This document shows, piece by piece, positions 34,317 through 44,882 of a DNA stretch of 64,000 nucleotides (position 1 is the first letter of the stretch; every line of letters begins with the position of its first letter). The stretch spans positions 661,878-725,877 of the forward strand of contig JAGYIS010000008.1 in NCBI GenBank assembly GCA_018402255.1, written 5' to 3'. The notes below the pieces were generated by a model. It searched no databases, was not told the DNA's origin, and worked only from the letters and a program-made list of their open reading frames with translations. Made by a program: the position numbers and the translations under genes. This DNA comes from Marinobacter sp. Lineage in GTDB: Bacteria; Pseudomonadota; Gammaproteobacteria; Pseudomonadales; Oleiphilaceae.

Positions 34317-37065
34317 TTGAGTACCCGCTATCTGGAAAGCCTGTTCAATCCTGAATCCATTGTGGTGGTTGGTGCATCTGAACGGGCCGACAATCTGGGT
34401 GGTATGGTGCTGCGAAATCTTCTGGGGGGTGGCTACCCCGGTCGGTTGGTGGTGGTCAACCAGAGCGATTATGACAATGTTCATGGCGTACACCTGTGTA
34501 AAGAAAGTATCACGGCTTGATTTCAGCCCCGATCTGGCGATTGTTTGTACCCCGCCGGACACCGTGCCCAAGATGATTCGCAAGCTCGGTGAGTGGGGTG
34601 TGCGTACGGCGATCGTGATGACCGGCGGCATGTCCCGTACCCACAGTAAAACCGGTCAGCCGCTGATGTACTCTGTGCGGGACGCCGCCCGTGAAACCGG
34701 CATCCGGGTGCTTGGCCCCAACACCATCGGTTTGATGGTTCCGGCCCGGCACCTGAACGCCACCTACGCACACATGGGGGCGATTCCGGGCCGCGTTGCC
34801 TTTGTCGGTCAGTCTGGCACTATTGCCAGCTCAGTGATTGACTGGGCCTTTGCCCGCGGTGTCGGTTTCTCCTACTTCCTGACACTTGGCGATGGCATGG
34901 ACATCGATCATGACGATCTGATCGATTATCTTGCCCAGGACACCCAGACCCGCGCCATTCTTTTGCACATCGAGAATATGCCGAATCCGCGCCGGTTTAT
35001 GTCGGCGGTCCGGGTTGCTTCTCGCACCAAACCGGTTATTGCGGTTAAGTCTGGTCGGGTGCCGGAATCCGAATGGTTTGCCCACGAGCTTCCCGCGGGC
35101 ATAAAGCGCAGTGACCCGGTCTACGATGCCATGTTGCAGCGTGCCGGTGTGTTGCGCGTGGACGGACTGGGGCAGATGTTTGATGCGCTTGAAACACTCA
35201 CCCGAATGCGGCCGTTGCGGCGGGAATCGCTGGCCATCATGGCCAACGGCGTGGGCCCGGGTGTGCTTGCGGTGGACCGGCTGGCGGATCTTGGCGGTGA
35301 ACTGGCGGAGTTGTCAGAAGCGTCCATTGATCAGTTGGCGGAGCTTTTGCCTCCCTACTGGACCCGTAAAAATCCCATCGACCTTAACTACGATGCCAGC
35401 CCGGAGCTCTACGCCAACGCCATCAAGATCCTCGCCAAAGATCCCAATGTCGCCAACGTGCTGGTGATGTACGCGCCTACGCTGGTGCAGGACAGCCTGC
35501 AGATTGCCGATGCGGTGGTGCAGGCATCCAAGGGCACCCGCCTGAATATTTTCACCTGTTGGTTGGGGCAGAGCACGGTAATGGATTCCCGTGAGGAATT
35601 TTACCGGGCCGGTTTGCCGTCGTTCTTCAATCCGGAAAAAGCGGTGATGGCCTTTATGCAGCACGTACGCCACCAACGCGTACAGCGTCTGCTGACTGAA
35701 ACCCCGGAATCTTTTACCGACCACTTCGCTGACCGGGCCAACACCCGGAAGCTGGTTGCCAGAGCCTTGCGGGATGGCCGCAAGCATTTGTCCCATCGCG
35801 ATGCCCGACGGGTGATCTGTGATTACGGCATCAACACCATCGATACCGTGTACTGCGACGACCTGGAGGAAGTGCTCGAGGTGTTCGCGGTCGAACGCCG
35901 GCCCATTGATATCAGCGTTGTTCATGAGCAGGGCTGCTTCCCGTTCCTGGAGTTGAGCCCCACTCAGCGTCGTTACAAAGGCACGGTTAAAAAGCTCAAC
36001 AGCGAGCAGGTCATCATCGACACCTGCCGGTTTTTAATGGAGGACTACCGATCCCATTTTCCCCAGAGTGGTTTTCTGGGGTTTGCGGTACAACGGTCTT
36101 ATCAACACGTGGGCGGGATCGAGTTCAGTGTCGGGATCACCCGGGACGAACTGTTTGGCCCTCTGGTGGTGTGCGGCGCGGCAGGGGCTCAGGTCAATAT
36201 CATGAGCGATCGGCAGATCGCGTTGCCGCCGTTGAATATGGTGCTGGCGCGGGAGTTGTTGCGCCGTACCTATATGTACAAATTATTGAAAGAACATAGC
36301 TTGAAGCCTGAAGAAGACATCCGGGCGGTATCTGAGACATTGGTGACGTTGTCCCAGATTGTGATCGATATTCCGGAGATTCGTGGGCTGGAAATCTCGC
36401 CACTGTTGTTCAATGAGCAGGGCGCGGTGGCTGTGAACATCGCCATCGATCTGGATGACAAACCCGGGCGGCCTATTATTCAGCCTTACCCACGGGAGCT
36501 GGAAGAGTGGATTGTGCTGCCGAGATCCGGTCGCAGAGTGATCATCCGGCCGGTGCTGGCGGAAGATGAGCCTGCGCACCGGTCGTTCCACGAGCATCAG
36601 TCCCCAGAATCGATCCGATACCGGTTTTTCCAATACCGTAAACACTTCTCCCGGGAAGACGTGGCCCAGATGGTGCAGATCGACTATGACCGGGAAATGG
36701 TGTTCATCGCGAATGCGCCACGCCTCGATGACGAAGGTGAGGAAACGCTGGGCACTGTGCGCACCTGGACCGACGCCGATAACTTGCGCTGTGAGTTTGC
36801 GGTGATGGTGGATGATCGTATGAAGGGAGAGGGCCTGGGTGTGGCCCTGATGCAGAAAATGATTGATTACTGCCGGGCTCGCGGCACCGTGGAAATGATC
36901 GGTAATGTGCTACCGGACAACCGCCCCATGCTGAAACTGGCGGAACATCTCGGCTTTGAGACCCGATACAATCCGGAAGAAGAAGTGATGGATCTCAGGT
37001 TGGTGCTGAATGAGCCGGAAAACGACTGGCAGAAGGAGCGGTTGGGTAAAGGGGGCCACCTGTAG
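34317..37065 (+). pseudogene. Pat-type protein lysine acetyltransferase, frameshifted
   Basis: The gene starts at a TTG at 34317 (AGGGAG upstream) and reads the CoA-binding ACS-like start STRYLESLFNPESIVVVGAS. That frame ends at 34518-34520. The long frame takes over at KKVSRLDFSPDLAIVCTPPD. One extra A in the AAA run at 34500-34502 explains the break and gives about 915 residues. The NDP-forming acyl-CoA synthetase part is followed by a C-terminal GNAT domain (about 735-890, EFAVMVDDRMKGEGLGVALM). Such enzymes (PatZ type) acetylate and silence acetyl-CoA synthetase. The rest is intact, so a sequencing error is likely. Confidence 0.9.
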
Positions 37066-37082
37066 GCCCCCATCCGTTGCCT

Positions 37083-38015
37083 TCAGGTTTCCTCTTCGAC
37101 AATGGCGGAACGGTCCTCTCCGCCCAGTGCTTCCAGCAGACCAGGAATCATTCGGGACAGTTCCATAGTCATCAGGGTGAAGGCGGCGTCGAACTTGGCG
37201 ACGGCATCGTCCACGTCGACGTCGTCCAGCTGATCCTGCAGGGTTTCGCCAAACTTCAGGCGCCGGATGCCCAGCTCCTCATCCAGTACAAATGAGACAT
37301 TGTCGTCCCAGGTCAGTGACAGCTTGGTCACCTGCATGCCGGTTTCAAGGTGGTTGCGGATTTCTTCGGCCTTCAGGTTCAGGCCTTTGCAGCGCACCAC
37401 ACCGCCGTCTTCAGACGGATCTTTCAGTTCACATTCACTGCCCAGAACAATGCTGGCGGGGTGATCAATGGTCTCGTTCAGCCAGCCGGTGAAGGTGAAG
37501 GCCGGGGCCTGCTCGACCGCCGGTGGCCGAACCGGCAGTGAGCCGAGGCTTTTGCGCAGAGTAGAGGCAAGGTCTTCTGCCTGCTTGGCTGACCCGGCAT
37601 CGACCACCAGAACGCCATCCTGGGGTGCCAGGTACGCGTAGCAGCGGCGGTTACGTGAGAAGGCCTGGGGCAGCATCTCCAGCATGACCTGTTCCTTGAT
37701 TTCCTCTTTCTCTTTCTTGCGAACCTTCCGGCCCTGGTCCAGCTCGATCGCTTCTGCACGCTCTTCTACGGCTTCTTTGACCACCGGGCCCGGCAGGATC
37801 TTTTCTTCTTTGCGCAGGGCAATCAAATGGTAGCCGTTGGCGCTGTGTACCATTAATTCGCCGTGCTTGCCCAGGGGCGGTACCCAGCCCTGTCGCAGGG
37901 TTTCCTGCGGACCGCAAGGTTTGAAAGCGTCGGCTTTCAGCTTGTCTTCCAGATCCTCGGGGGTGATATCGAAGGGCTTGGTGAAACGGAAAACTCGTGC
38001 GTTACGAAACCACAT
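37083..38015 (-). CDS. rdgC: Recombination-associated protein RdgC
   Basis: 310 residues. MWFRNARVFRFTKPF opens the family signature, followed by PCGPQETLRQGWVPPLG and a charged KKEKEEIKEQVMLEMLPQAF helix. RdgC forms a ring round DNA and modulates RecA. The length matches the E. coli protein. It ends close to the converging pat gene. Confidence 0.95.
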   Translation of the reverse strand: MWFRNARVFRFTKPFDITPEDLEDKLKADAFKPCGPQETLRQGWVPPLGKHGELMVHSANGYHLIALRKEEKILPGPVVKEAVEERAEAIELDQGRKVRKKEKEEIKEQVMLEMLPQAFSRNRRCYAYLAPQDGVLVVDAGSAKQAEDLASTLRKSLGSLPVRPPAVEQAPAFTFTGWLNETIDHPASIVLGSECELKDPSEDGGVVRCKGLNLKAEEIRNHLETGMQVTKLSLTWDDNVSFVLDEELGIRRLKFGETLQDQLDDVDVDDAVAKFDAAFTLMTMELSRMIPGLLEALGGEDRSAIVEEET

Positions 38016-38115
38016 GCGGTTTGAATCCTTGCTGTCAGTTCAGAGCATTGCAATAAGGGGAGCGGATGATACGGCCACAGAGCCGTGGCCGTAAAGTGAC
38101 GGGTATTCGGGCAAG

Positions 38116-38316
38116 TCAGATCTGCATGATCTCAACCAGCACGGTTTTGACGATAAAGCCGACAACGCCTGCGCCCAGTATGGTGAACAGGGCAATGGTG
38201 CCGAACTTGCCTGCCTGGGATTTCTTTGCCAGGTCCCAGACAATGAAACCCATCCAGACAATAAGACCCGTCAGAAACACCATCAAGGCGATCTGAGAAA
38301 AAACTGCTTCGTTCAT
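38116..38316 (-). CDS. DUF2788 domain membrane protein
   Basis: 66 residues with two membrane helices (FSQIALMVFLTGLIVWMGFI, then LFTILGAGVVGFIVKTVLVE) and a short basic loop between. It matches the small DUF2788 family of gammaproteobacterial inner-membrane proteins of unknown role. It lies between yaaA and rdgC on the same strand. Confidence 0.85.
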   Translation of the reverse strand: MNEAVFSQIALMVFLTGLIVWMGFIVWDLAKKSQAGKFGTIALFTILGAGVVGFIVKTVLVEIMQI

Positions 38317-38342
38317 GGTTGCTCCGATATCAACTGAAACGG

Positions 38343-39113
38343 TTACTGTTGATCCCGCAGGAAAACCCAGTTGTTTTTATCGGATTGGTCTTCACTGAAG
38401 TAATATCCCTCAAGGTTGAATCCCTTGAGGTCGTCGGCCTGGGTGATGCGGTTCTGAATGGCAAAACGGCACATCAGCCCTCGAGCTTTCTTGGCATAAA
38501 AACTGATCATCTTGTACTGACCGTTCTTCCAGTCTTTGAACTGGGGGGTGATCAACCGGCCATCAAGATCTTTCTTCTTGACGCTTTTGAAGTATTCGTT
38601 GGAGGCAAGGTTCACCAGAACCTGGTCATCTTCTGCCAACAACCCGTTCAGGGCGTCTGTAAGCTTGTTGCCCCAGAATGCGTACAGGTCTTTGCCTCGG
38701 TGGTTTTCGAACCGGGTGCCCATTTCCAGCCGGTAGGGCTGCATCAGGTCGAGCGGTTTGAGCAGCCCGTAAAGGCCGGAGAGCATGCGCAGATGCTTCT
38801 GGGCAAAACTGAAATCATCTTCGCTGAAACTTTCTGCGTCGAGTCCCGTGTAGACGTCACCCTTGAACGCTAATATGGCCTGGCGGGCATTGTCCGGAGT
38901 GAATGGTGTGCTCCAGGTGCGAAAGCGCTCGGCGTTCAATTGGCCGAGCTTGTCGCTGATGCTCATCAGGTTACTGACCTGGTGTGGCTCCAGATCCTTG
39001 AGTTGGTCGATCAGCTCGCAGGCGTCATCCAGATACTCTGGCTGGGTATGGGTCTCGGTCGCCAGAGGACTTTCGTAGTCCAGTGTTTTGGCCGGGGAAA
39101 TGATCATCAGCAT
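38343..39113 (-). CDS. yaaA: Peroxide stress protein YaaA
   Basis: 256 residues; YaaA lowers free iron and protects DNA during peroxide stress. The whole-length family pattern is present: [13 protein letters not shown] at the start, [16 protein letters not shown] [25 protein letters not shown] [18 protein letters not shown] and [19 protein letters not shown]. It has 26 bp to the DUF2788 gene. Confidence 0.95.
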   Translation of the reverse strand: MLMIISPAKTLDYESPLATETHTQPEYLDDACELIDQLKDLEPHQVSNLMSISDKLGQLNAERFRTWSTPFTPDNARQAILAFKGDVYTGLDAESFSEDDFSFAQKHLRMLSGLYGLLKPLDLMQPYRLEMGTRFENHRGKDLYAFWGNKLTDALNGLLAEDDQVLVNLASNEYFKSVKKKDLDGRLITPQFKDWKNGQYKMISFYAKKARGLMCRFAIQNRITQADDLKGFNLEGYYFSEDQSDKNNWVFLRDQQ

Positions 39114-39125
39114 ATCAGCGAATCC

Positions 39126-39359
39126 TCATTGCAAAAACGTCAGTAGCTGGTCCCTCGTGAACGGCCAGTCCAGCTCCGCACCGGTGTCGTTACGACGCAA
39201 TACCGGAATCCGAGTACCGTAGCGTCCAACCAGCTCTTCAGACTGGGCGATGTCGACCACATCCACTGGAATCGGCTCTGGCATAGGAGTGCTGACCAAC
39301 AGCGCTTCCGCCAGTTCGCACAGATGACACTGGGATGTGGTGTAAAACAGAATTTCCAT
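39126..39359 (-). CDS. Glutaredoxin family protein (DUF836)
   Basis: 77 residues. YTTSQCHLCELAEALL carries a CxxC at residues 11 and 14, and TRIPVLRRND provides the cis-proline. This is the short thioredoxin-fold DUF836 type. Its start overlaps the yciK stop by one base (TAATG), so the genes are coupled. Confidence 0.85.
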   Translation of the reverse strand: MEILFYTTSQCHLCELAEALLVSTPMPEPIPVDVVDIAQSEELVGRYGTRIPVLRRNDTGAELDWPFTRDQLLTFLQ

Positions 39360-40111
39360 TATTTCTTCGGCTGTGCGTCGAGTTTCTGGCCGTTGATGCC
39401 CTGGCTGTCTTTGCCCATCAGGTACAGGTAGATCGGCATCAGCGCTTCCGGGTCCGGGTTCTGGCTCGGGTTCTCTGCCGGGTACGCAAGCACTCTCATA
39501 TTGGTACGGGTGGCGCCGGGGTTCAGACTGTTCACCCGAATGTTGTGTCGGGTGTCGTCAAGCTCATCCGACAGCAACTGGCTAAGCCCCTCAACTGCAA
39601 ATTTGGACACGGCATAGGCGCCCCAGTAAGCGCGGGCCTGACGGCCAACGCCGGATGATGTGAAGATCATTGAGGCGTCATCGGATTTACGCAGCAGCGG
39701 AATCATGGCCCGGCTGAGCAGGAAGGGTGCGGTGGCGTTCACCTGCATAACCTTGTTCCAGATTTCCGGATCGTAGAGCTCAACCGGGCTACGCGAACCC
39801 AGAATGCCGGCGTTGTGCAGCAGACCATCCAGCCGGCCAAAGTTCTCTTCCAGGGTCATCGCCAGTTCTTCGTATTCCTTGACCGCAGCCCCCTCGAAGT
39901 TCATCGGGACGATAGCGGCTTGTGGATGGCCGGCGGCTTCGATCTCGTCATACACTTCTTCCAGCTTGGCCACCGTACGGCCAACCAGGATCACGGTAGC
40001 ACCGTGGGCGGCGTAGGTTTTGGCGGCAACACGGCCAATGCCGCTGCCGGCGCCGGTTACCATGACAATGCGGTCTTTCAAAAGATCGGCGGGTGCCTGG
40101 TAATCATGCAT
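39359..40111 (-). CDS. yciK: YciK family SDR oxidoreductase
   Basis: 250 residues; classical SDR. TGAGSGIG near residue 20, HNAGILGSRSPVE, the serine in TSSGVGRQARAYWGAYAVSK and the YAVSK pair are all in place. The substrate is unknown. Genes ubiG, mupP and yciK have the same order in Pseudomonas. Confidence 0.9.
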   Translation of the reverse strand: MHDYQAPADLLKDRIVMVTGAGSGIGRVAAKTYAAHGATVILVGRTVAKLEEVYDEIEAAGHPQAAIVPMNFEGAAVKEYEELAMTLEENFGRLDGLLHNAGILGSRSPVELYDPEIWNKVMQVNATAPFLLSRAMIPLLRKSDDASMIFTSSGVGRQARAYWGAYAVSKFAVEGLSQLLSDELDDTRHNIRVNSLNPGATRTNMRVLAYPAENPSQNPDPEALMPIYLYLMGKDSQGINGQKLDAQPKK

Positions 40112-40175
40112 AACCTGTCTCCGTGTTCAGGCGGTTTCTGACCAGCCTTGGGCCGGTGCTGAAATAGGATGGGCG

Positions 40176-40841
40176 CTATTGTAACAGTTTTGCCAGATCA
40201 GCGACGGTGTCGACGATGACATCGGCTTGCCACAGATCAACAGCTTCCGGCTGTTCGATGTAGCCGTAGCGGACCGCGACGGTGCGCATGCCGGCGTTAC
40301 GGCCGGCCTCAATGTCGCGTTCGTGATCGCCCACGTAGATTGCCGCGGACGGCTCGACACGAATCTGTTGGCACGCCAGGAACAAGGCTTCCGGGTGCGG
40401 CTTGCGCTGGGCAACGTGGTCAGGGCAAATGAGCGTGGCGCAGCGCTCTGCCAGGCCGAGGGCGACGATCAGCGGGGCGGCAAAGCGCACCGGCTTGTTG
40501 GTGACGATGCCCCAGGGAATGGCTCTCGCCTCGAGCTCTTGAAGCAATGTGTCCATGCCCTCGAACAGCGTGGTTTCCTCGGCAACACCGGCCTCGTAAA
40601 GATCCAGAAAGGCGGTGTGCTTTTCCAGATAGCCTTGGTGTTCGGGCTCCAGGCCAAAGCCCACTCTTATCATTGCGCGGGCGCCATTGGAGACCGAGCG
40701 GCGGATTTGCTCTGCGGGCAGCGGCGTCAGGCTGTGTTGCTGGCGCAGTATATTCAGGCACCGTATGAAGTCCGGGGCGGTGTCGATCAGGGTGCCATCG
40801 AGATCGAAGAGTACGGCAGACGGCTGTTGGTCAGTCTTCAC
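40176..40841 (-). CDS. mupP: N-acetylmuramic acid 6-phosphate phosphatase MupP
   Basis: 221 residues from the GTG at 40841; an ATG at 40856 would add 5. HAD-family motifs are present: [15 protein letters not shown] (nucleophile D), [15 protein letters not shown] and [16 protein letters not shown]. By sequence alone it could be Gph phosphoglycolate phosphatase. The ubiG-mupP-yciK context is that of Pseudomonas MupP, which acts in cell-wall recycling. It overlaps the ubiG stop. Confidence 0.85.
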   Translation of the reverse strand: MKTDQQPSAVLFDLDGTLIDTAPDFIRCLNILRQQHSLTPLPAEQIRRSVSNGARAMIRVGFGLEPEHQGYLEKHTAFLDLYEAGVAEETTLFEGMDTLLQELEARAIPWGIVTNKPVRFAAPLIVALGLAERCATLICPDHVAQRKPHPEALFLACQQIRVEPSAAIYVGDHERDIEAGRNAGMRTVAVRYGYIEQPEAVDLWQADVIVDTVADLAKLLQ

Positions 40842-41547
40842 GAATATCCCGCGCATGCATCAGGTAGTTGACGTCCACATCCCGGCCCAGCTTGTACACC
40901 TTGGTAATGAGGTTGTAGGTCATGCCGGTGAGCTCCTGGACTTCCAGATTGGCATGGCGCAGGTAATCCGACATCTCCGAAGGCCGGATGAATTTTTTCC
41001 ACTCATGGGTGCCTTTGGGCAGCATGTTAAGCACATACTCCGCACCGACAATGGCGAACAGAAATGACTTGGGGTTACGGTTGATGGTCGAGACAAACAT
41101 GTGACCACCCGGGCGCAGCATGGCAGCACAGGCGCGGATCACGGAGGAAGGGTCTGGCACATGCTCAAGCATTTCGAGGCAAGTGACGGCATCGTATTGG
41201 CCGGCGTGCTCTGGGTCTTGCGCCAGTTCCTCGACGGTGATCTGCCGGTAATCCACTTTGACTCCGGATTCCAGTCCGTGCAGTTTCGCCACCGAAAGTG
41301 GCGCCTCTCCCATGTCAATGCCGGTCACGTGGGCACCGCGCAGGGCCATGCCCTCTGAAAGCAGGCCGCCGCCGCAACCAACGTCCAGTACCTTTTTGCC
41401 CGCCAGGGACACCCGCTCATCAATGTAGTTAAGGCGCAAGGGATTGATGTCGTGCAGCGGCTTGAACTCACTGGTCGGGTCCCACCAGCGGCTGGCCAGG
41501 GCTTCAAACTTGGCAATCTCGCTGTGGTCTACGTTCTGGTTGCTCAT
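40831..41547 (-). CDS. ubiG: Ubiquinone biosynthesis O-methyltransferase
   Basis: 238 residues. The SAM motif [26 protein letters not shown] and the final [14 protein letters not shown] are typical of UbiG, which makes the two O-methylations of ubiquinone. [20 protein letters not shown] is the UbiG N-terminal signature. It starts 24 bp after mtaD. Confidence 0.95.
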   Translation of the reverse strand: MSNQNVDHSEIAKFEALASRWWDPTSEFKPLHDINPLRLNYIDERVSLAGKKVLDVGCGGGLLSEGMALRGAHVTGIDMGEAPLSVAKLHGLESGVKVDYRQITVEELAQDPEHAGQYDAVTCLEMLEHVPDPSSVIRACAAMLRPGGHMFVSTINRNPKSFLFAIVGAEYVLNMLPKGTHEWKKFIRPSEMSDYLRHANLEVQELTGMTYNLITKVYKLGRDVDVNYLMHARDIRED

Positions 41548-41570
41548 GGTGTTACACCTGATGTGAATAA

Positions 41571-42899
41571 TTAACTGAGAATCTGTTGGCGCCAGTCACG
41601 AACCCGGAGCATCAGGTCTGGCACATCGATGCGGGTCAATCGGCCATCCTGTAACTGAGGTACGCCGTGAATCCAGCTATGGCTTACTGCCCGGCCATGG
41701 TTGCTGTAAACCAGATGCGATGCAGGATCATAAACCGGCTGCAGGTAGGGATCGCTCAGGTCGACCGCGATCAGGTCAGCCAGTTTGCCGGCCACCAGTG
41801 AGCCCAATTCGTGGTCTCGGCCCAGGGCGCGGGCACCGTTCATGGTGGCAATTTCCAGAGCGCGATGTGCCGACAGAGCTGAGGCATCGCCGGCCACCAC
41901 TTTGGCAATCATGGCGGCGGTTTTGAGTTCGCCAAACAGGTCGAGGTCGTTATTGCTGGCGGCGCCGTCTGTGCCAATGGTGACGTTGATGCCGCTATCG
42001 ATGAGCTTTTGCACCGGGCACAGACCACTGGCCAGTTTCAGGTTCGACTCGGGGCAATGCACGATGTGAGCGCCAGAGCTGGCCAGCAGCGCCAGATCAG
42101 AGTCATCAATCTGGGTCATGTGCACGCATTGGGTGTTACTGCCCAAAACGCCCAGCTCGGTCATGCGGGCCAGCGGGCGTTTGCCGGAGTTCTTGATGGC
42201 ATCTTCTACTTCAAACGCGGTCTCGTGCAGGTGCAGTTGTATGGCCGCGCCGGTCTGAGCTGATAATTCCACGGCTGAACGCAGCGGCTGATCAGAGACC
42301 GTGTAAGGGGCGTGAGGGCCGATGGCTGGCATGATGTAGTCGTCGTTGCGCCACTCTTCGATGAGTGCTGCCCCTTTACGCAGATATTCTTCGGGCCCAG
42401 AGCCCCATACGGTGGGCATGTCCATCAGCGGAAAGCAGACCTGTGCCCGCATACCGGCATCATGGGCCGCCTGAGCGGTGATCTCCGGAAAGAAATACAT
42501 GTCGGAAAAGGTGGTGGTGCCGGTGCGCAGCATCTCCGCCATGGCCAGTCGGCTGCCATCCAGCACAAACTGTTCGCTGACAAATTTGCCTTCTGCAGGC
42601 CAGATATGATCGTTCAGCCAGGTCATCAGGGGCAGGTCGTCGGCCATGCCCCGGAACAGTGACATAGCAGTGTGGCCGTGCAGGTTAATCAGGCCGGGGA
42701 GCACCACATGATCGTTCAGATCTATGGTTTCCCGGGTGCGGTAGGCCTCATCTGCTTCTGCTTGCGGCAGCACAGCGGCGATCCGGCTGCCCTGCAGAAT
42801 AACCGCTTGATGCTCCCAGACAACGCCGAACGGTTGCACCGGGATCAGCCATCGGGCGTTGATTCGGATATCGGCTGCGGTGATGGTGTCTGCCGTCAT
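41571..42899 (-). CDS. mtaD: 5-methylthioadenosine/S-adenosylhomocysteine deaminase
   Basis: 442 residues; TRZ/ATZ-type amidohydrolase. [18 protein letters not shown] carries the metal-binding H-x-[12 protein letters not shown] the third histidine and [16 protein letters not shown] the catalytic aspartate. It deaminates MTA to methylthioinosine in the Pseudomonas-type methionine salvage route. The divergent mtnA beside it supports this role. Confidence 0.93.
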   Translation of the reverse strand: MTADTITAADIRINARWLIPVQPFGVVWEHQAVILQGSRIAAVLPQAEADEAYRTRETIDLNDHVVLPGLINLHGHTAMSLFRGMADDLPLMTWLNDHIWPAEGKFVSEQFVLDGSRLAMAEMLRTGTTTFSDMYFFPEITAQAAHDAGMRAQVCFPLMDMPTVWGSGPEEYLRKGAALIEEWRNDDYIMPAIGPHAPYTVSDQPLRSAVELSAQTGAAIQLHLHETAFEVEDAIKNSGKRPLARMTELGVLGSNTQCVHMTQIDDSDLALLASSGAHIVHCPESNLKLASGLCPVQKLIDSGINVTIGTDGAASNNDLDLFGELKTAAMIAKVVAGDASALSAHRALEIATMNGARALGRDHELGSLVAGKLADLIAVDLSDPYLQPVYDPASHLVYSNHGRAVSHSWIHGVPQLQDGRLTRIDVPDLMLRVRDWRQQILS

Positions 42900-43079
42900 T
42901 AACCTGCCTCAGTCTTGCGGGCACTGCGCGGTGCCGGAAAATTCAGGGGGAAGTATAACCAGCTGCCGTTGGCAGAACTACCCCGGCGACAAACCCTGCA
43001 GAGTCCATGGAAACCGGGAGGGCATTCTGGTGACATGGCGTTATACTGGCGGTTTTCAGACATCAAGACGGGGTGAACT

Positions 43080-44135
43080 ATGGCAACCGATCCTTCGAGC
43101 CGGTCAATGGGTACCGTGGCCATGCGCTGGCACGGAGACAGCCTGGAGCTGCTGGATCAGCGCCTGCTGCCATCAGAGGAACACTGGATTACCGCCGAGG
43201 GTGCCTCCGGGGTAGCCCAATGCATTACCGATATGGTGGTGCGGGGTGCGCCAGCCATCGGTATCAGCGCAGCTTACGGTGTTGCTCTGGCGGCCCGTCA
43301 CGCCGGGGCAGGCGATTGGCAGGCTGAGATCAACCATGCCATCCGTGAACTGGCGAAATCCCGGCCAACGGCAGTCAATCTGTTTTGGGCGCTTGAGCGC
43401 ATGGAGCAGGTGTTCAACAGCTGCGACTCTCTGGACGATGCCGAACGCCGATTGGCGGCGGAAGCCGTTCGTATTCATGAAGAAGACCTTGCCGCCAATC
43501 TGGCGATGGCTGAGCACGCCCTGAATGTGATCAACACGGGCGAGGCTGTCTCGGTGCTGACTCACTGCAATACTGGCGCATTGGCAACTGGCGGCTATGG
43601 CACGGCGCTGGGGGTTATTCGCCGCCTGCATGAAGCAAAGCTACTTGAACGGGTTTACGCGGACGAGACCCGGCCCTGGCTGCAGGGCAGCAGGCTGACG
43701 GCCTGGGAGCTTAGCCGTGATGATATTCCGGTCACGTTAAATGCCGACGGCGCTGCTGCTGCGATCATGGCCTCGGGCAAGGTGAGCTGGGTCATCGTTG
43801 GTGCTGACCGGATTACGGCTAATGGCGATGTGGCCAATAAAATAGGCACATACAGTCTCGCGGTACTGGCGAGGCATCACAAGGTTGGATTTATGGTGGT
43901 GGCACCGTCGAGCACGGTGGATATGTCGCTGGCTTCCGGGCGTGACATACCGATAGAAGAGCGTGAAGGGACTGAAATTCGGGAGATTCGCGGCATTCCT
44001 CTGGCGCCAGAGGGTGTTGACGTATTCAATCCGGTGTTTGATGTCACACCGGCCGGACTGATTGACGCGATTGTGACGGAAAAGGGCGCTCTTCGGAATC
44101 CGGATATCAACCGAATGCGGGCGCTATTTTCCTGA
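43080..44135 (+). CDS. mtnA: Methylthioribose-1-phosphate isomerase
   Basis: 351 residues; converts methylthioribose-1-P to methylthioribulose-1-P in methionine salvage. [15 protein letters not shown], the catalytic C163 in [13 protein letters not shown] and D243 in [17 protein letters not shown] are intact. The ATG at 43080 has GGGGTGA upstream. It is divergent from mtaD and overlaps the converging HTH gene by 12 bp. Confidence 0.96.
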   Translation: MATDPSSRSMGTVAMRWHGDSLELLDQRLLPSEEHWITAEGASGVAQCITDMVVRGAPAIGISAAYGVALAARHAGAGDWQAEINHAIRELAKSRPTAVNLFWALERMEQVFNSCDSLDDAERRLAAEAVRIHEEDLAANLAMAEHALNVINTGEAVSVLTHCNTGALATGGYGTALGVIRRLHEAKLLERVYADETRPWLQGSRLTAWELSRDDIPVTLNADGAAAAIMASGKVSWVIVGADRITANGDVANKIGTYSLAVLARHHKVGFMVVAPSSTVDMSLASGRDIPIEEREGTEIREIRGIPLAPEGVDVFNPVFDVTPAGLIDAIVTEKGALRNPDINRMRALFS

Positions 44136-44882
44136 CTCGGGACTGTGCCCCGGGTTGTCCCGGGGTGGCAGGTTGGCCTTCAGCTCGGCCACTTCTTTTT
44201 CTTGCTGCTCGATAAAATGTAACGACATCTCGAAACTCTGGCGGGTGAACTCCAGCACCTTTCGGAAGCCTTCGTCCGAAAGGTTGCGAGCATCGTCGTG
44301 GCGCCGGAAGATATTGATGAACTCCCGTTCCCGCTCGAACTGCAGCGGAATACGACCCACCCCCCAGTCGTTCAGCAGTTGCCAGACTTCCGGGTTGTAG
44401 TTGCGGGTGGTGCGCATGATGAAGGGAATGGGGTCGTTTCTGGCGATCAGGGAGGCCAGCCGCAGGATCAGTTCGAACGAAAGGGTTGAGGTGCCATTCT
44501 CAATGGCTTCAAGCAGCGACTTGTCTTTGAGGTTCAGCGCTTCGCTCATTTCTGACAGGGTCAGGCCGGCGACTTCGCGAATATCTTTGAGTGATTGCCC
44601 GGCGCTGAGCATGGTTCGCAGCTGATCCTGGGAGTTGACCAGCGCGCGTCCAACCCGCAGAGAGGTATCCGTGGCTCGGGCGCCCAGCCGGAGAGCTGAA
44701 CCGGTAAATCCTGCGATGCGCTCAAAGATGCCGTCGGGCGTTTTGTTCTGTTTGTCTGCCTGCTGGATACCTTCGACTTCTTCCATGGACCGCATGGCAT
44801 GAAGGGCGTCCAGCAACATGTCGCGCAGAACACGGGCCCGCTGGCTGTTATCCTGCCGATCGTCCGGGCCTGGGCCGGTCAT
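44124..44882 (-). CDS. XRE-type helix-turn-helix protein coupled to prc
   Basis: 252 residues. A central HTH_XRE domain (about 95-150) reads [20 protein letters not shown], then [20 protein letters not shown]. Flanking parts are helical and charged and have no known domain that I recognise. The start overlaps the prc stop by 4 nt, so the two are translationally coupled. A role in sensing envelope damage or regulating prc is speculation. Confidence 0.75.
   Translation of the reverse strand: MTGPGPDDRQDNSQRARVLRDMLLDALHAMRSMEEVEGIQQADKQNKTPDGIFERIAGFTGSALRLGARATDTSLRVGRALVNSQDQLRTMLSAGQSLKDIREVAGLTLSEMSEALNLKDKSLLEAIENGTSTLSFELILRLASLIARNDPIPFIMRTTRNYNPEVWQLLNDWGVGRIPLQFEREREFINIFRRHDDARNLSDEGFRKVLEFTRQSFEMSLHFIEQQEKEVAELKANLPPRDNPGHSPESGK

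Noticed and set aside
37051..37071. Hairpin GGGGGCC/GGCCCCC over the pat stop codon as a terminator
   Set aside because: It contains the stop codon and has no T-run, so evidence for termination is weak.
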